Shown here: positions 27,904 to 37,224 of the stretch, piece after piece | Layout of the letters: each line of letters starts with the position of its first letter | Numbering within the stretch: the stretch's first letter is position 1 | Origin: Lachnospiraceae bacterium | GTDB lineage: Bacteria > Bacillota > Clostridia > Lachnospirales > Lachnospiraceae | Assembly (NCBI GenBank): GCA_910574865.1 | Contig: CAJTDN010000007.1 | Span: 248,001-312,000 of the forward strand | Direction: 5' to 3' | DNA: 64,000 nucleotides | Position numbers and translations under genes: made by a program | Notes under the pieces: model-generated | What the model was told of the DNA's origin: nothing | Databases searched by the model: none | Seen by the model: only the letters and a program-made list of their open reading frames with translations

Positions 27904-28638
27904 TCACTCCTCGTTCCAGTTATGGTATACGTCCTGCACGTCGTCGTCCTCTTCCAATAAATCCAAGGTCTTCTGGATGTTTTTGACATCCTCCTCCTTG
28001 GTCAGTTCCACGTAAGTCTGCGGAATCATCGTCACCTCGGCGTCCGTCATCGGAATTTGTGCTTCCTCCAGCTTCAGGCGCACGTCACTGAAATCCTCCG
28101 GCGCGGTCAGGACCTCGAAGCTGTCCTCCTCCTCGTTAAAGTCCTCCGCCCCCGCGTCGAGCGCGAGCATCATCAACTCGTCGGCATCCATGTCGCAATC
28201 TTCTTTTGAAATCAGAATCTGTCCCTTCTCGTCAAACATGAATGAGACGCAGCCGGGCGTCCCCACGTTTCCATTGCCCTTTGAAAACGCGTTTTTCACG
28301 TTGGACGCGGTACGGTTCTTGTTGTCCGTCAACGTCTTGACGATAATGGCGGTTCCGCTCGGCCCGTATCCTTCATATGTAATGTGCTCGTAATTGTCAC
28401 TGGCACCCTCGCCCGCCGCCCGCTTGATGTTCCTGTCAATCGTGTCGTTCGGCATGTTGTTGGACTTCGCCTTGGCTATCGCGTCGCGCAGGCGGCTGTT
28501 GCTCGTGGGATCGGGGCCGCCGCCCTCCTTGACCGCCACCGTGATTTCACGGCCGATTTTCGTGAAAATCTTTCCCTTCGCCGCGTCGTTTCTCTCTTTT
28601 TTGTGTTTGATATTCGCAAATTTTGAATGTCCTGACAT
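27904..28638 (-). CDS. yebC: YebC/PmpR-family transcription or translation factor
   Basis: A 244-residue cytosolic protein starting [19 protein letters not shown], with GRPDP-like [11 protein letters not shown] and [13 protein letters not shown], all diagnostic. The family was described as DNA-binding regulators; newer work links members to relief of ribosome stalling at proline stretches. AAAGGAG nine bases upstream fixes the ATG at 28638. metY follows after only five bases, so both share the promoter at 28695-28723. Confidence 0.95.
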   Translation of the reverse strand: MSGHSKFANIKHKKERNDAAKGKIFTKIGREITVAVKEGGGPDPTSNSRLRDAIAKAKSNNMPNDTIDRNIKRAAGEGASDNYEHITYEGYGPSGTAIIVKTLTDNKNRTASNVKNAFSKGNGNVGTPGCVSFMFDEKGQILISKEDCDMDADELMMLALDAGAEDFNEEEDSFEVLTAPEDFSDVRLKLEEAQIPMTDAEVTMIPQTYVELTKEEDVKNIQKTLDLLEEDDDVQDVYHNWNEE

Positions 28639-28694
28639 GTCTTTCAATCTCCTTTTATCTCGTCTGGTCTTCCCTTGCTTAAAATCCGTAATTT

Positions 28695-28723
28695 ATCATA
28701 CCACGCTTTGTTTTATCTGTAAA
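28695..28723 (-). promoter_or_regulatory. Promoter of yebC-metY
   Basis: Minus-strand -35 TTTACA (28718-28723), 17-base spacer and -10 TATGAT (28695-28700) with TGG directly upstream (extended -10). It lies in the gap between mazF and yebC. Confidence 0.6.
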
Positions 28724-28748
28724 GCGGACAATTTGGTTTTTGCTCCTC

Positions 28749-29096
28749 TTATGTATCCAGCTCCAGGCTGACGCGGACGGCCTCGCTTACCTTGGACATC
28801 ATGTAACCGTCTATGTGACAGACGAATTCCCGCAAACGCTGCTTGTCAATCGTCCGAATCTGTTCCAGCAAAATGACCGAGTCCTTCACGATGTCGTATT
28901 TCCTGGAACTGATCTCGACATGTGTCGGAAGCTTCGCCTTGTTCATGCGTGACGTGACTGCCGCGCAGATGACGGTCGGGCTGTGGCGGTTCCCCACGTC
29001 GTTTTGTATAATCAAGACCGGACGCACCCCTCCTTGTTCCGAGCCGACGACCGGGCTTAAATCCGCATAATAAATGTCTCCTCTTTTCACTACCAA
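28749..29096 (-). CDS. mazF: MazF/PemK-family mRNA interferase (EndoA-like)
   Basis: A 115-residue toxin-type endoribonuclease. [20 protein letters not shown] at the start and [19 protein letters not shown] carry the family's catalytic arginine and threonine region; [16 protein letters not shown] is the usual ending. The start is most likely the TTG at 29096, giving MVVKRGD as in homologues, with GGAG 11 bases upstream. In Bacillus the antitoxin gene ndoAI lies between alr and this gene. Here the 154-bp gap after alr shows no antitoxin frame, only a weak CCCGC/GCGGG hairpin. Confidence 0.92.
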   Translation of the reverse strand: MVVKRGDIYYADLSPVVGSEQGGVRPVLIIQNDVGNRHSPTVICAAVTSRMNKAKLPTHVEISSRKYDIVKDSVILLEQIRTIDKQRLREFVCHIDGYMMSKVSEAVRVSLELDT

Positions 29097-29250
29097 TTTC
29101 TTTCACACTCCGATTTTACTTCATTTCCGCCTGCGCCTGCAAGACGGTAATTTCAGTATTCCCGCTTCTTGCGGGTTTTATTCAGAATGTATGTTTTCGG
29201 ATTGTGCGGGTGCGTCGCATACAATGATCCGAATATTTTTTACGGGATAC

Positions 29251-30429
29251 TTAAAACGAATCGTTTTGCAAGACGATTTCTCCCCCTTTTATATAATTGC
29301 GCGGAATCCGCCTCCCCAGGCAACAGACAAACTCGTAATGGAACCGCCCGCTCTTTTTACCCAGTTCGTCGATGGAAATGCAATCGTCCCCGTCACGCCC
29401 CACCAGCACCACACGGTCCATGGAGGCCGTCTGCGAAATCTCGGTCACGTCCACCATGAACTGGTCCATGCAGACACGCCCAAGGATTGGCGCCCGCTTC
29501 CCGTGGATGAGCACCTCGCCCTTCCCTGACAGCGACCGCGGATACCCGTCCCCGTACCCGACCGGTATCGTCGCCACCCGCATCCGCCTGGGAGCGACAA
29601 ACGTCCCCCCATAGCTGATGGGGGTTCCTTTCTCCACCGTCTTGACGAACGTGACATGGCTTACAAGCTCCAATGCCGGTCTTAAGAAAACGTGTTCCCT
29701 TGAAACCTCGTCGGACGGATACAACCCGTACATGGAAATTCCCGCCCGCACCAGATTGTGCCCATACTGCGGATAAGCAATGATGCCTGCGCTGTTGTCG
29801 CAATGCACGAGGGGTATCTCGATTCCTTTCTTCGAAAGTTCCCCCGTCACGAAGTGAAATCGTTCATATTGTTCCACCGTAAAAAGGCGCTTTGCTTCAT
29901 CCGCCCTGGCAAAATGGGTGAAAATTCCTTCCAGCTCCACAGCGGGCAACGCGGCCAGTCCCGCAATCGTTTGTACCGTCTCATCCCGCGTCGCGGCCGA
30001 ATCCGTGGCAAAGCCGATTCTTCCCATGCCAGTGTCAATTTTCGCATGGACATATGCTTTTTTTTGCAGGCGAATGGCCGCCTCGGACATTCCCCGCACC
30101 ATTTCTTCCGTGTACACGGCGGCTCGAATCTCCTGTGCCACCATGTCCTCGTACTGGTCCGGAAACACACAACCCAGTACGAGAATCGGCTTTTTTATCT
30201 TCTTTTCCCTCAATACCATCGCCTCGTCCAGCGAAGCCACCGCGTATCCCCAAACATAGGGAATCGGTTCCAACATCCGCGCCACCGGCACCGAACCATG
30301 CCCGTAGGCGTCAGCCTTTATGACCGCCACCAGCTTTGCTTTATCGCCGACACGCCGCTTCATCTGTTCCATATTATACGCAATGGCGTCCAGATCAATA
30401 TTGGCACATATGCGATTATATTTTTTCAT
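29251..30429 (-). CDS. alr: Alanine racemase
   Basis: PLP-dependent production of D-alanine for peptidoglycan. The 392 residues hold the PLP lysine K38 in VAVIKADAYGHG, the catalytic tyrosine in ISYGGTF in the C-terminal half, and VCMDQFMVDVT, the standard family blocks. The coding region overlaps the end of the upstream NAD(P)H-hydrate repair gene by 14 bases. This gene lies third in a rex-nnr-alr-mazF unit. Confidence 0.96.
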   Translation of the reverse strand: MKKYNRICANIDLDAIAYNMEQMKRRVGDKAKLVAVIKADAYGHGSVPVARMLEPIPYVWGYAVASLDEAMVLREKKIKKPILVLGCVFPDQYEDMVAQEIRAAVYTEEMVRGMSEAAIRLQKKAYVHAKIDTGMGRIGFATDSAATRDETVQTIAGLAALPAVELEGIFTHFARADEAKRLFTVEQYERFHFVTGELSKKGIEIPLVHCDNSAGIIAYPQYGHNLVRAGISMYGLYPSDEVSREHVFLRPALELVSHVTFVKTVEKGTPISYGGTFVAPRRMRVATIPVGYGDGYPRSLSGKGEVLIHGKRAPILGRVCMDQFMVDVTEISQTASMDRVVLVGRDGDDCISIDELGKKSGRFHYEFVCCLGRRIPRNYIKGGEIVLQNDSF

Positions 30430-32047
30430 CTTTTCTCTCCTTTGACATCTCCGCGCGCCTCATGAACGTCTGGATTCCGTCTATCAAGTCCCGTGCCAGC
30501 ATGCCGAAGCCGCCACATTTTTCCCGCGCCCCGTCCCCGCCGCAGGCATGAACGAGCACGCCAAGCACGGCACCTCGAAATATAGATTTCGTTTGAACGA
30601 GAAATGCCGCAATCACGCCGGCCAAAACGTCACCGGAACCGGCCTTGGCCATACCGTTGTTTCCCTGCGTGTTGACAAACATCTGCCTGTCGTTGGCGGC
30701 CACCACGGTACGGCTGTCCTTCAACGCGCAAACCACCGGATAACGCCCGACAAACTCCCGAAGCTTGTCAAACCGTCGGCTTTCCAGTTCCGGCAACGGA
30801 CAGCCAAGCAGCCTGGACATCTCCTTCATGTGCGGGGTGAGCACCACGTCGGCCTTCGTCTCCTGCAACAGCCCCATCCTGCGTGAAAGTAAATTGAGGC
30901 CGTCGGCATCCACGACACAAGGAGTCTCGCACCGCAAAAGCGTCTCCTCCAAAAGCCGCCCGGCCATGGCGTCCTGCCCCAGCCCGCAGCCGATGCAGAC
31001 GACGTCCGCCCAGGAAAGAAGCGACGACAATTTGTCCTCGCCGCCTTCCCGGTCCACGTCCCAGACATCCGTCAGGCCTCTTTCGTAACTCGCATTTCCG
31101 GCATCCGCCACGTGGTTTTCACAGGCGGCATTCCCGGCACAAGCCATCTCATCCCCGTACGTGGAAACGATGGCCTCCGGCAGCAACTGCTGCAAAATGG
31201 CGCGATTGGACTCGTGCGTGTAAATTTGCACCAGCCCCGCCCCGCAAGTATAGGCCGCCCGTGCGCTCAAATATGCGGCTCCGGCCATCCCGCGGCTTCC
31301 ACAAATCATCAAAACTTTCCCAAACGTCCCTTTATGACTGTTGGCCGGCCGCGTCGGCAAAAGACATGCCGCGTCCTTTGCATCCAACGTGAAACAAACG
31401 CCCTCTTCCCCGGCGAAAACGGACGTGTCAATCCCGATGTTTGCGACGTGTACCTCGCCGGCATATTCTGCCCCGGGAAATAAAACGCACCCCGGCTTTC
31501 CACACTGGAACGTGACCGTGTGGTCCGCGCGAAAAGCCGTACCCAATACCTGGCCGGTTCCCGCGTCGATGCCGGATGGGATGTCGATGGCCAGTTTCAC
31601 CGCGCCGCACCCGTTCATCCATTCGACGATTTCGGCGTAATGCCCGCCAACCTCCCGGCTAAGCCCCACGCCGAAGACGGCATCAACTATTATATTGTAT
31701 TCCCCTTTCGGAATTTCAGTGACGATTTTTACACCTAGATTTTTTGCGATTTTGGCCTGTAGGCGGCATTCCCTGCTCATGGAAGCCTCTTTTCCGGCAA
31801 AAAACACCGTCACGTCATGCCCCGGGCCCATTTGCTCCAACAACCTGGCAACGGCAAAGCCATCTCCACCGTTATTTCCCGAACCACAAACAACAAGGGA
31901 CTTGCCCTTGTCAAGGCACCGCCCCTTCATAAAATCCACGACCGCGATCGCCGCCCGCTCCATCAACACTTCCGAGGGAATCCCGATTCGTTCTATCGTA
32001 TCCGCGTCGGCCCTTTGCATCCAGGCCCCGTCTGGTAAAAAGCGCAT
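30416..32047 (-). CDS. nnr: Bifunctional NAD(P)H-hydrate epimerase / ADP-dependent dehydratase
   Basis: Repairs hydrated NADH and NADPH. The N-terminal YjeF_N epimerase domain has GSGNNGGDGFAVARLL at 55-70; the C-terminal ribokinase-like dehydratase domain shows VVDADGLNLL, DVVLTPHMKEMSRLLG and AKAGSGDVLAGVIAAF near 475. The 543-residue length includes an Ala/Asn/Glu-rich loop around 300-330 between PEAIVSTYGDE and WADVVCIGCGLG, longer than usual. Start and rex stop are directly adjacent. Joining NAD(P)H repair to the NADH sensor Rex makes metabolic sense but the link is inferred. Confidence 0.94.
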   Translation of the reverse strand: MRFLPDGAWMQRADADTIERIGIPSEVLMERAAIAVVDFMKGRCLDKGKSLVVCGSGNNGGDGFAVARLLEQMGPGHDVTVFFAGKEASMSRECRLQAKIAKNLGVKIVTEIPKGEYNIIVDAVFGVGLSREVGGHYAEIVEWMNGCGAVKLAIDIPSGIDAGTGQVLGTAFRADHTVTFQCGKPGCVLFPGAEYAGEVHVANIGIDTSVFAGEEGVCFTLDAKDAACLLPTRPANSHKGTFGKVLMICGSRGMAGAAYLSARAAYTCGAGLVQIYTHESNRAILQQLLPEAIVSTYGDEMACAGNAACENHVADAGNASYERGLTDVWDVDREGGEDKLSSLLSWADVVCIGCGLGQDAMAGRLLEETLLRCETPCVVDADGLNLLSRRMGLLQETKADVVLTPHMKEMSRLLGCPLPELESRRFDKLREFVGRYPVVCALKDSRTVVAANDRQMFVNTQGNNGMAKAGSGDVLAGVIAAFLVQTKSIFRGAVLGVLVHACGGDGAREKCGGFGMLARDLIDGIQTFMRRAEMSKERKDEKI

Positions 32048-32704
32048 CTAAGCTCCCGCTCCTTTCTTCTCACCGCCCTTGTGGCAAGTGATGTTGTATG
32101 ACAGCTTCATCAGGCTGTCGGAAAGATGTACGCTCTCAATCACCACGTCCTTTGGCAGACGCAAATCCGTATGTGCAAAATTCCAAATGGCATGGATACC
32201 GTTTTTCACAAGTATTTCCGATACCTCGACCGCCTTCGCCTTTGGTATGGCCAAGGCCGCGATATCGATATCGTTTTTTGCAAGAAACGTTTCCAACTCG
32301 CCCATCATCCGCACCGGTACCCCACGAACCACCACCCCGTCCAGCTCCGGCCGTACGTCAAAAATCCCTTTCATCAGGAACCCGTTCTTCTCGAAAGAGG
32401 CATAATTCGCCAAGGCCTGCCCCAGGTTTCCCGCACCGATGATAATCATGTTGTGGCTCTTGTCAAGTCCCAGGATCTTGCCGATTTCCGTCCGCAGGAA
32501 CTGAACGTTATACCCATATCCTTGTTGTCCAAAACCGCCGAAATTGTTCAAATCCTGTCGAATCTGCGATGCCGTCACATGCATCTTCTTGCTTAAGTCG
32601 TTCGAGGAAATACGCTCAATCCCCTCGTCAATCAAGTCCCCAAGATATCTGTAATACCGTGGCAGCCTGCTGATGACCGCCCTTGAAATGCCTCTTGTCT
32701 CCAC
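32048..32704 (-). CDS. rex: Redox-sensing transcriptional repressor Rex
   Basis: Winged-helix repressor released from DNA when the NADH/NAD ratio rises; in Clostridia it controls fermentation genes. With the GTG at 32704 the protein has 218 residues, the family length, and GGGAGG lies nine bases upstream; the longer frame to 32827 would cross the promoter. DNA-binding residues lie around 34-52 (SKKMHVTASQIRQDLNNFG) and the NADH loop GAGNLG at 90-95. It heads the rex-nnr-alr-mazF operon, and a Rex-like site overlaps its promoter, suggesting autoregulation. Confidence 0.95.
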   Translation of the reverse strand: METRGISRAVISRLPRYYRYLGDLIDEGIERISSNDLSKKMHVTASQIRQDLNNFGGFGQQGYGYNVQFLRTEIGKILGLDKSHNMIIIGAGNLGQALANYASFEKNGFLMKGIFDVRPELDGVVVRGVPVRMMGELETFLAKNDIDIAALAIPKAKAVEVSEILVKNGIHAIWNFAHTDLRLPKDVVIESVHLSDSLMKLSYNITCHKGGEKKGAGA

Positions 32705-32777
32705 TTCAAAAAACCTCCCGCCTTTAACACCGGCACATGGATTCAAAAGCGTCCGCATGCCGGTGCCGTCCTTGACT

Positions 32778-32806
32778 ATTATATAAAATTGTTTTATTAA
32801 AGTCAA
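32778..32806 (-). promoter_or_regulatory. rex promoter with candidate Rex operator
   Basis: Minus-strand -35 TTGACT (32801-32806), 17-base spacer, -10 TATAAT (32778-32783): an excellent SigA promoter. An 18-base segment (32789-32806) reading TTGTTTTATTAAAGTCAA on the plus strand covers the -35 box and spacer and resembles the clostridial Rex consensus TTGTTAAnnnnTTAACAA at the outer positions, with several mismatches. The promoter is firm; the operator is tentative. Confidence 0.7.
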
Positions 32807-32903
32807 TCTTTTTGGCAAGATATCCACTCATATCATCGGAAGTAAATTGTCAAAACGAACAAAGAGAATCGTATTTCGATATTGAAACCATAAAAAATGA
32901 CTT

Positions 32904-32932
32904 TTGACCATGCCGTCTTTTTGTGGTATACT
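32904..32932 (+). promoter_or_regulatory. Promoter of the ABC-F gene
   Basis: Plus-strand -35 TTGACC (32904-32909), 17-base spacer, -10 TATACT (32927-32932). It fires away from the rex promoter, with about 100 bp between the two -35 boxes, and predicts a leader of about 30 bases. Confidence 0.7.
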
Positions 32933-32967
32933 ACGGTATTAGAATCATGGTTTTGGGAGGAATTTTC

Positions 32968-34971
32968 ATGATACTTGCATGTCATAATTTAAATAAATCG
33001 TTCGGCGAGCGCGTCATCGTGCGTGACGCGTCCTTTCATATTGAGGAACGGGAAAAGGCCGCCTTCGTCGGCGTCAACGGGGCGGGAAAATCGACAATCC
33101 TGAAAATGATCATGGGGGAGGAACCGGTTGACGGCGGCACCGTCACCCTCATGCGGGGAAAAAACATCGGATATCTCGCCCAGCAGCAGAACTTAGGCAG
33201 TGACAACACGATTTACGAAGAGCTCAAGACGGCACAGGCGGACATCATCGCGCTGGAGGAGCGCATCCGCTCCATCGAGCAGGAATTAAAGCTCTTATCG
33301 GGAGACGAACTGGAATCCCGGCTGGAAACCTACCACCGGCTGACCATGGAATTTGAAAACAAGAACGGCTACGCCTACGAGAGTGAGCTGGTCGGCGTGT
33401 TAAAGGGACTCGGGTTCTCCGAGGGGGACTTTTCTAAACAAGCCTCCACCCTCTCCGGCGGCCAAAAGACCCGCGTCTCGCTGGGAAAACTTCTGCTGAC
33501 CAAGCCGGACGTCCTTCTTTTGGACGAGCCGACCAACCATTTGGACTTAAACTCCATCGCCTGGTTGGAAACGTACTTGTTAAATTATCCTGGAGCGGTT
33601 CTGATTGTCTCCCACGACCGTTTTTTCTTAAACCGCGTCGTCACCAAGGTCATCGAGATTGAACAGGCAAACGTCCGCATGTACCATGGCAATTACAAGG
33701 AGTTTGCCGACAAAAAGAAGCAAATCCGCGACGCGCAGATGAAGGAGTATTTAAACCAGCAGAAGGAAATCCACCGCCAGGAGGCCGTCATTGAAAAATT
33801 GCGCTCGTTCAACCGTGAAAAATCCATCCGCCGGGCGGAAAGCCGCGAGAAGGTCCTGGACAAGATACAGTTGGTAGAAAAACCACTCGAAAGTACGCAG
33901 GAGATTCATTTTTCCCTGGAGCCTTCCTGCACCAGCGGCAATGACGTGCTCTCCGTCGAGAATTTGGGAAAACGGTTCGATTCCCAAGTCCTCTTTGAAA
34001 ACGTCAGCTTTGAAATCAAACGCGGCGAGCACGTTGCCATCATCGGGGACAACGGCACGGGCAAGACGACGCTTTTGAAGATTTTGAACCAGGTGCTGGA
34101 GGCGGACGCCGGGAGGTTTACGCTGGGAACCAAGGTACATATCGGCTATTACGACCAGGAGCACCACGTCCTGCACGATTCGAAGACGGCCTTCGAGGAA
34201 ATATCCGACGACTACCCGACGCTTACCAACACGCAGATTCGAAACACTTTGGCCGCTTTCCAATTCACGGGCGACGACGTGTTCAAGCAAATCCGGGATT
34301 TGAGCGGCGGAGAAAAGGGACGATTATCGCTGGCCAAGCTGATGCTATCGGAAGCCAACTTCCTCATTTTGGACGAGCCGACCAACCACTTGGACATTAC
34401 CTCGAAAGAAATTTTGGAACAAGCCCTGAACGATTATACCGGAACCGTGCTATATGTTTCGCATGACCGTTATTTCATCAACCAGACGGCCACGCGCATC
34501 CTCGATTTGGTCAACCGGACGTTTGTCAATTATATCGGCAATTACGATTATTATCTGGATAAGAAAGAAGAACTGACCGCCGCCTACGCGCCGGCCGGTG
34601 GCACTACCGCGGCAGCCAAGGCTTTTGCCACGCCCGGCCGCCCGTCTGGAAACACCGCCCAAAACGCCAACGCGTCCGTCCAATGCTTGGACACGGCCCC
34701 CACCCTGGAAAAAGAAACCGGTGGCAAGGCAAGCTGGCAGGAACAGAAAGAACAACAGGCAAGAGAACGCAAACGTAAGAACGACCTGAAAAAAATCGAG
34801 GAACGAATTTCCCTTTTAGAGGAGAAAAACCTGGCCATCGACGAACTTCTGACGCACGAGGACGTGTACTCCAACTCCGTCAAATGCCAGGAACTCGTCA
34901 ACGAAAAAACACAGAACGAAGAACAACTGGAAAACCTGTACGAACAGTGGGAATGTCTCGAAGAACAGTAA
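32968..34971 (+). CDS. ABC-F family ATPase (ribosome-associated, no membrane domain)
   Basis: A 667-residue protein with two ABC cassettes and no transmembrane segment. The first has Walker A GVNGAGKS at 35-42 and signature LSGGQKTRVSL; the second Walker A GDNGTGKT and signature LSGGEKGRLSL; both have LDEPTNHLD. The inter-cassette linker (QMKEYLNQQKEIHRQEAVIEKL) is the ABC-F P-site arm. A C-terminal Ala-rich spacer and Lys/Glu coiled coil follow. ABC-F proteins bind the ribosomal E site and release stalled or drug-bound ribosomes; which subfamily this is cannot be told by eye. ATG at 32968 has GGGAGG seven bases upstream. Confidence 0.93.
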   Translation: MILACHNLNKSFGERVIVRDASFHIEEREKAAFVGVNGAGKSTILKMIMGEEPVDGGTVTLMRGKNIGYLAQQQNLGSDNTIYEELKTAQADIIALEERIRSIEQELKLLSGDELESRLETYHRLTMEFENKNGYAYESELVGVLKGLGFSEGDFSKQASTLSGGQKTRVSLGKLLLTKPDVLLLDEPTNHLDLNSIAWLETYLLNYPGAVLIVSHDRFFLNRVVTKVIEIEQANVRMYHGNYKEFADKKKQIRDAQMKEYLNQQKEIHRQEAVIEKLRSFNREKSIRRAESREKVLDKIQLVEKPLESTQEIHFSLEPSCTSGNDVLSVENLGKRFDSQVLFENVSFEIKRGEHVAIIGDNGTGKTTLLKILNQVLEADAGRFTLGTKVHIGYYDQEHHVLHDSKTAFEEISDDYPTLTNTQIRNTLAAFQFTGDDVFKQIRDLSGGEKGRLSLAKLMLSEANFLILDEPTNHLDITSKEILEQALNDYTGTVLYVSHDRYFINQTATRILDLVNRTFVNYIGNYDYYLDKKEELTAAYAPAGGTTAAAKAFATPGRPSGNTAQNANASVQCLDTAPTLEKETGGKASWQEQKEQQARERKRKNDLKKIEERISLLEEKNLAIDELLTHEDVYSNSVKCQELVNEKTQNEEQLENLYEQWECLEEQ

Positions 34972-35047
34972 ATCACCCACTTGCCCCTCCTCTCCTACAC
35001 CCTCAAGCTCTCCACTGTTAATCCCTGCGAAAACGTTGAGGGGCATA

Positions 35048-35192
35048 TTACGAAAAAGATGTTTGTGTAAACGACTTTTGCGCTACGTAAATGAGACTCA
35101 AAAAAATGGAAGCCACTGCTTCCATTTTTTTGTTTTAAGAGGCTCACTGAAGTGCTTAGCGCAACGGAATGCACACAAACTCTTTTTCGTAA
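35048..35192. repeat. 145-bp imperfect palindromic element between ABC-F and icd
   Basis: The outer arms TTACGAAAAAGATGTTTGTGT (35048-35068) and ACACAAACTCTTTTTCGTAA (35173-35192) are complementary apart from one extra base. Further in, TTGCGCTA pairs with TAGCGCAA, TGAGACTC nearly pairs with GAGGCTCA, and the centre is the terminator stem. The two halves are therefore diverged inverted copies of one sequence. It looks like a palindromic mobile or intergenic repeat that provides a bidirectional terminator. No target duplication is obvious. Confidence 0.6.
35101..35130. terminator. Bidirectional terminator for ABC-F (+) and icd (-)
   Basis: AAAAAATGGAAGC (35101-35113), loop CACT, GCTTCCATTTTTT (35118-35130): a perfect 13-bp stem with A-run and T-run on the two sides, so it can act in both directions between convergent genes. 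Confidence 0.85.
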
Positions 35193-35217
35193 TTTACTCT
35201 CCTACGATTCGCACTCT

Positions 35218-36414
35218 TTATAGCCGCTTCGCAATCGCCTTGATAAATTCCTCGCTGTTTAGCACGGCCACGTTTTCCAACGTCGTGATCAGCGCGAGAT
35301 CCTTCGTCATCTCTCCCGCCTCGATGGTGTCAACCGTCGCCTTTTCCAGACGGTCGGCGAACGCCATCAATTCTTTATTGCCGTCGAGCTCGCCGCGCTT
35401 GCGAAGCGCCCCCGTCCAGGCAAATATCGTCGCCACGGAATTGGTGGAGGTCTCCTCGCCCTTCAAATGCTTGTAATAATGGCGCTGCACGGTTCCGTGC
35501 GCCGCTTCGTACTCATAATATCCTTCCGGCGAAACAAGGACGGACGTCATCATCGCCAACGACCCGAAGGCGGACGACACCATGTCGCTCATCACGTCTC
35601 CGTCGTAGTTCTTGCACGCCCAGATATAACCGCCCTCGGACTTCATCACGCGGGCCACCGCGTCATCAATCAGCGTGTAGAAATAGACGATACCGGCCTT
35701 CTCAAATTTTTCCGCATATTCCGCGTCGTATATTTCCTGAAAAATGTCCTTGAACGTGTGGTCATACTTTTTGGAAATCGTGTCCTTGGTGGCGAACCAC
35801 AAATCCTGCTTCGTATCCAGTGCGTAGTTAAAGCAGCTTCTGGCAAAGCTTTCAATCGACTGGTCGACGTTATGCATGCCTTGTGCCACGCCGGCCCCGG
35901 CAAAATGATGCACCAACTCCCTTGTCTCGCTGCCGTCCTCGGCCGTATAGACAAGTTCCACCTTGCCCGCTCCCGGAATCTTCATTTCCGTATTCTTGTA
36001 CACGTCCCCATACGCATGCCTGGCAATCGTGATGGGCTTCTTCCAATTCTTCACGCACGGCTCGATGCCCTTCACCACGATGGGCGCGCGAAACACCGTC
36101 CCATCCAAAATGGCACGGATCGTCCCGTTCGGGCTTTTCCACATTTCCTTCAGGTCATACTCGTCCATGCGGGCCGCGTTCGGGGTAATCGTCGCGCACT
36201 TCACGGCCACCTTATATTTTTTTGTCGCGTTTGCCGAATCCACCGTGACCTGGTCGTTCGTCTCGTTACGGTGCTCAAGCCCCAGGTCATAATACTCCGT
36301 GTTCAGCTCGATGAACGGCTCCAAGAGGTGTTCCTTGATCATGCCCCAAAGAATCCTCGTCATCTCATCCCCGTCCATCTCCACGATTGGCGTCGTCATT
36401 TTAATTTTTTCCAT
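35218..36414 (-). CDS. icd: NADP-dependent isocitrate dehydrogenase (eukaryote-like type)
   Basis: Oxidative decarboxylation of isocitrate to 2-oxoglutarate with NADP. The 398 residues follow the dimeric eukaryotic-type subfamily: [14 protein letters not shown] near the start, [16 protein letters not shown] for substrate binding, [20 protein letters not shown] with the metal-binding aspartates, and [32 protein letters not shown]-type sequence near residue 310. This differs from the Bacillus/E. coli type. The ATG at 36414 has GGAGG nine bases upstream. No citrate synthase or aconitase gene is adjacent. Confidence 0.95.
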   Translation of the reverse strand: MEKIKMTTPIVEMDGDEMTRILWGMIKEHLLEPFIELNTEYYDLGLEHRNETNDQVTVDSANATKKYKVAVKCATITPNAARMDEYDLKEMWKSPNGTIRAILDGTVFRAPIVVKGIEPCVKNWKKPITIARHAYGDVYKNTEMKIPGAGKVELVYTAEDGSETRELVHHFAGAGVAQGMHNVDQSIESFARSCFNYALDTKQDLWFATKDTISKKYDHTFKDIFQEIYDAEYAEKFEKAGIVYFYTLIDDAVARVMKSEGGYIWACKNYDGDVMSDMVSSAFGSLAMMTSVLVSPEGYYEYEAAHGTVQRHYYKHLKGEETSTNSVATIFAWTGALRKRGELDGNKELMAFADRLEKATVDTIEAGEMTKDLALITTLENVAVLNSEEFIKAIAKRL

Positions 36415-36470
36415 TTGCATCATCCTCCGTCCTTATCCATTCTCTTCTATCTGCCGCCCATGTTCTTTTT

Positions 36471-36538
36471 CCTATATCCACTTTCCAGCGCTCAGCCCGC
36501 GCTCTCTTCCTAATATCCACTTTCCAGCACTCAGCCCG
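36471..36538. repeat. Two tandem copies of a 29/30-bp sequence at the gntR 3' end
   Basis: 36471-36499 and 36509-36538 are nearly identical (common core ATATCCACTTTCCAGC followed by CTCAGCCCG), spaced 38 bases start to start, differing by one inserted A and a G/A change. The second copy contains the gntR stop codon (36531-36533), so the region just past the gene is a duplicate of its last bases. Confidence 0.75.
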
Positions 36539-37199
36539 TTCCTTCCTGGTCAAGCCGCTTTAAATACTGCATCACCTGAAAAATATGCTCGTTGGCGAAT
36601 TGTTCCGCCTGGTCGGCGTCTCCTTCCTGAAGTGCCCGCAAAATCTGCCGGTGTTCCCTGATGGATTTCCGGGCACGTTCCTTCGTCGAAACGCACTTCC
36701 TCCTGGTCAGTTGCACGTACTTGTGAAAATCCCCCAGCATCCCGCCGAGAATACGGCTTCCTGACGCTTCATACAAGACGGAATGAAATTTCTCGTCCAA
36801 CATGCAAATCTGTTCCGAATTGTCCTCGTCTTCACGCTTCACGTGGAATTCCGACAGCATCATGATTTCTTCCATCTCGGCGAGCTGCTCGTCCGTGATG
36901 TACCTGGTCGCCCAACGTGCGCACAAGCCTTCCAGACTGGAACGCATCGCATAGATGTCCCGCACGTCCTTCGCCGTGATGCCGGTCACGAACGCCCCCT
37001 TGTTGGGCGTGATGGAAACCAGCCCCTCTAACTCCAGGCGGCGAAGCGCCTCCCGCACGGGAGTCCGGCTAACACCCAGTTCCTTTCCCAGGGAAATCTC
37101 CCGCAGCTCGTCGCGCTCTTTATATTTTCCATTTAAAATATCATCCCGAATCCGCTGGAACACGCGGCCGCCAAGAGACTGCTCCTGATAGTCTTCCAT
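36531..37199 (-). CDS. GntR-family transcriptional regulator, FadR/FCD subfamily
   Basis: A 222-residue regulator: the winged HTH spans about 15-80 with DELREISLGKELGVSRTPVREALRRLE, and the all-helical FCD effector domain fills the rest, with the metal-ligand pattern DEKFH and later REHRQILRAL. Such regulators respond to small organic or amino acids. The ATG at 37199 has AAGGAA eight bases upstream. It lies downstream of serA across the 112-bp tandem repeats and no separate promoter is apparent, so it may be read through from the ser/ilv operon. The effector is unknown. Confidence 0.88.
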   Translation of the reverse strand: MEDYQEQSLGGRVFQRIRDDILNGKYKERDELREISLGKELGVSRTPVREALRRLELEGLVSITPNKGAFVTGITAKDVRDIYAMRSSLEGLCARWATRYITDEQLAEMEEIMMLSEFHVKREDEDNSEQICMLDEKFHSVLYEASGSRILGGMLGDFHKYVQLTRRKCVSTKERARKSIREHRQILRALQEGDADQAEQFANEHIFQVMQYLKRLDQEGTG

Positions 37200-37224
37200 T
37201 CGTTTCGTTCCTTCCCTCCAAACA

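Noticed and set aside
32705-32827. N-terminal extension of Rex
   Set aside because: It crosses the -35/-10 boxes; the GTG at 32704 with GGGAGG yields the normal length.
35467-36513. 348-codon open frame on the plus strand
   Set aside because: Lies entirely antisense to icd; no motif, and the icd frame is fully conserved.
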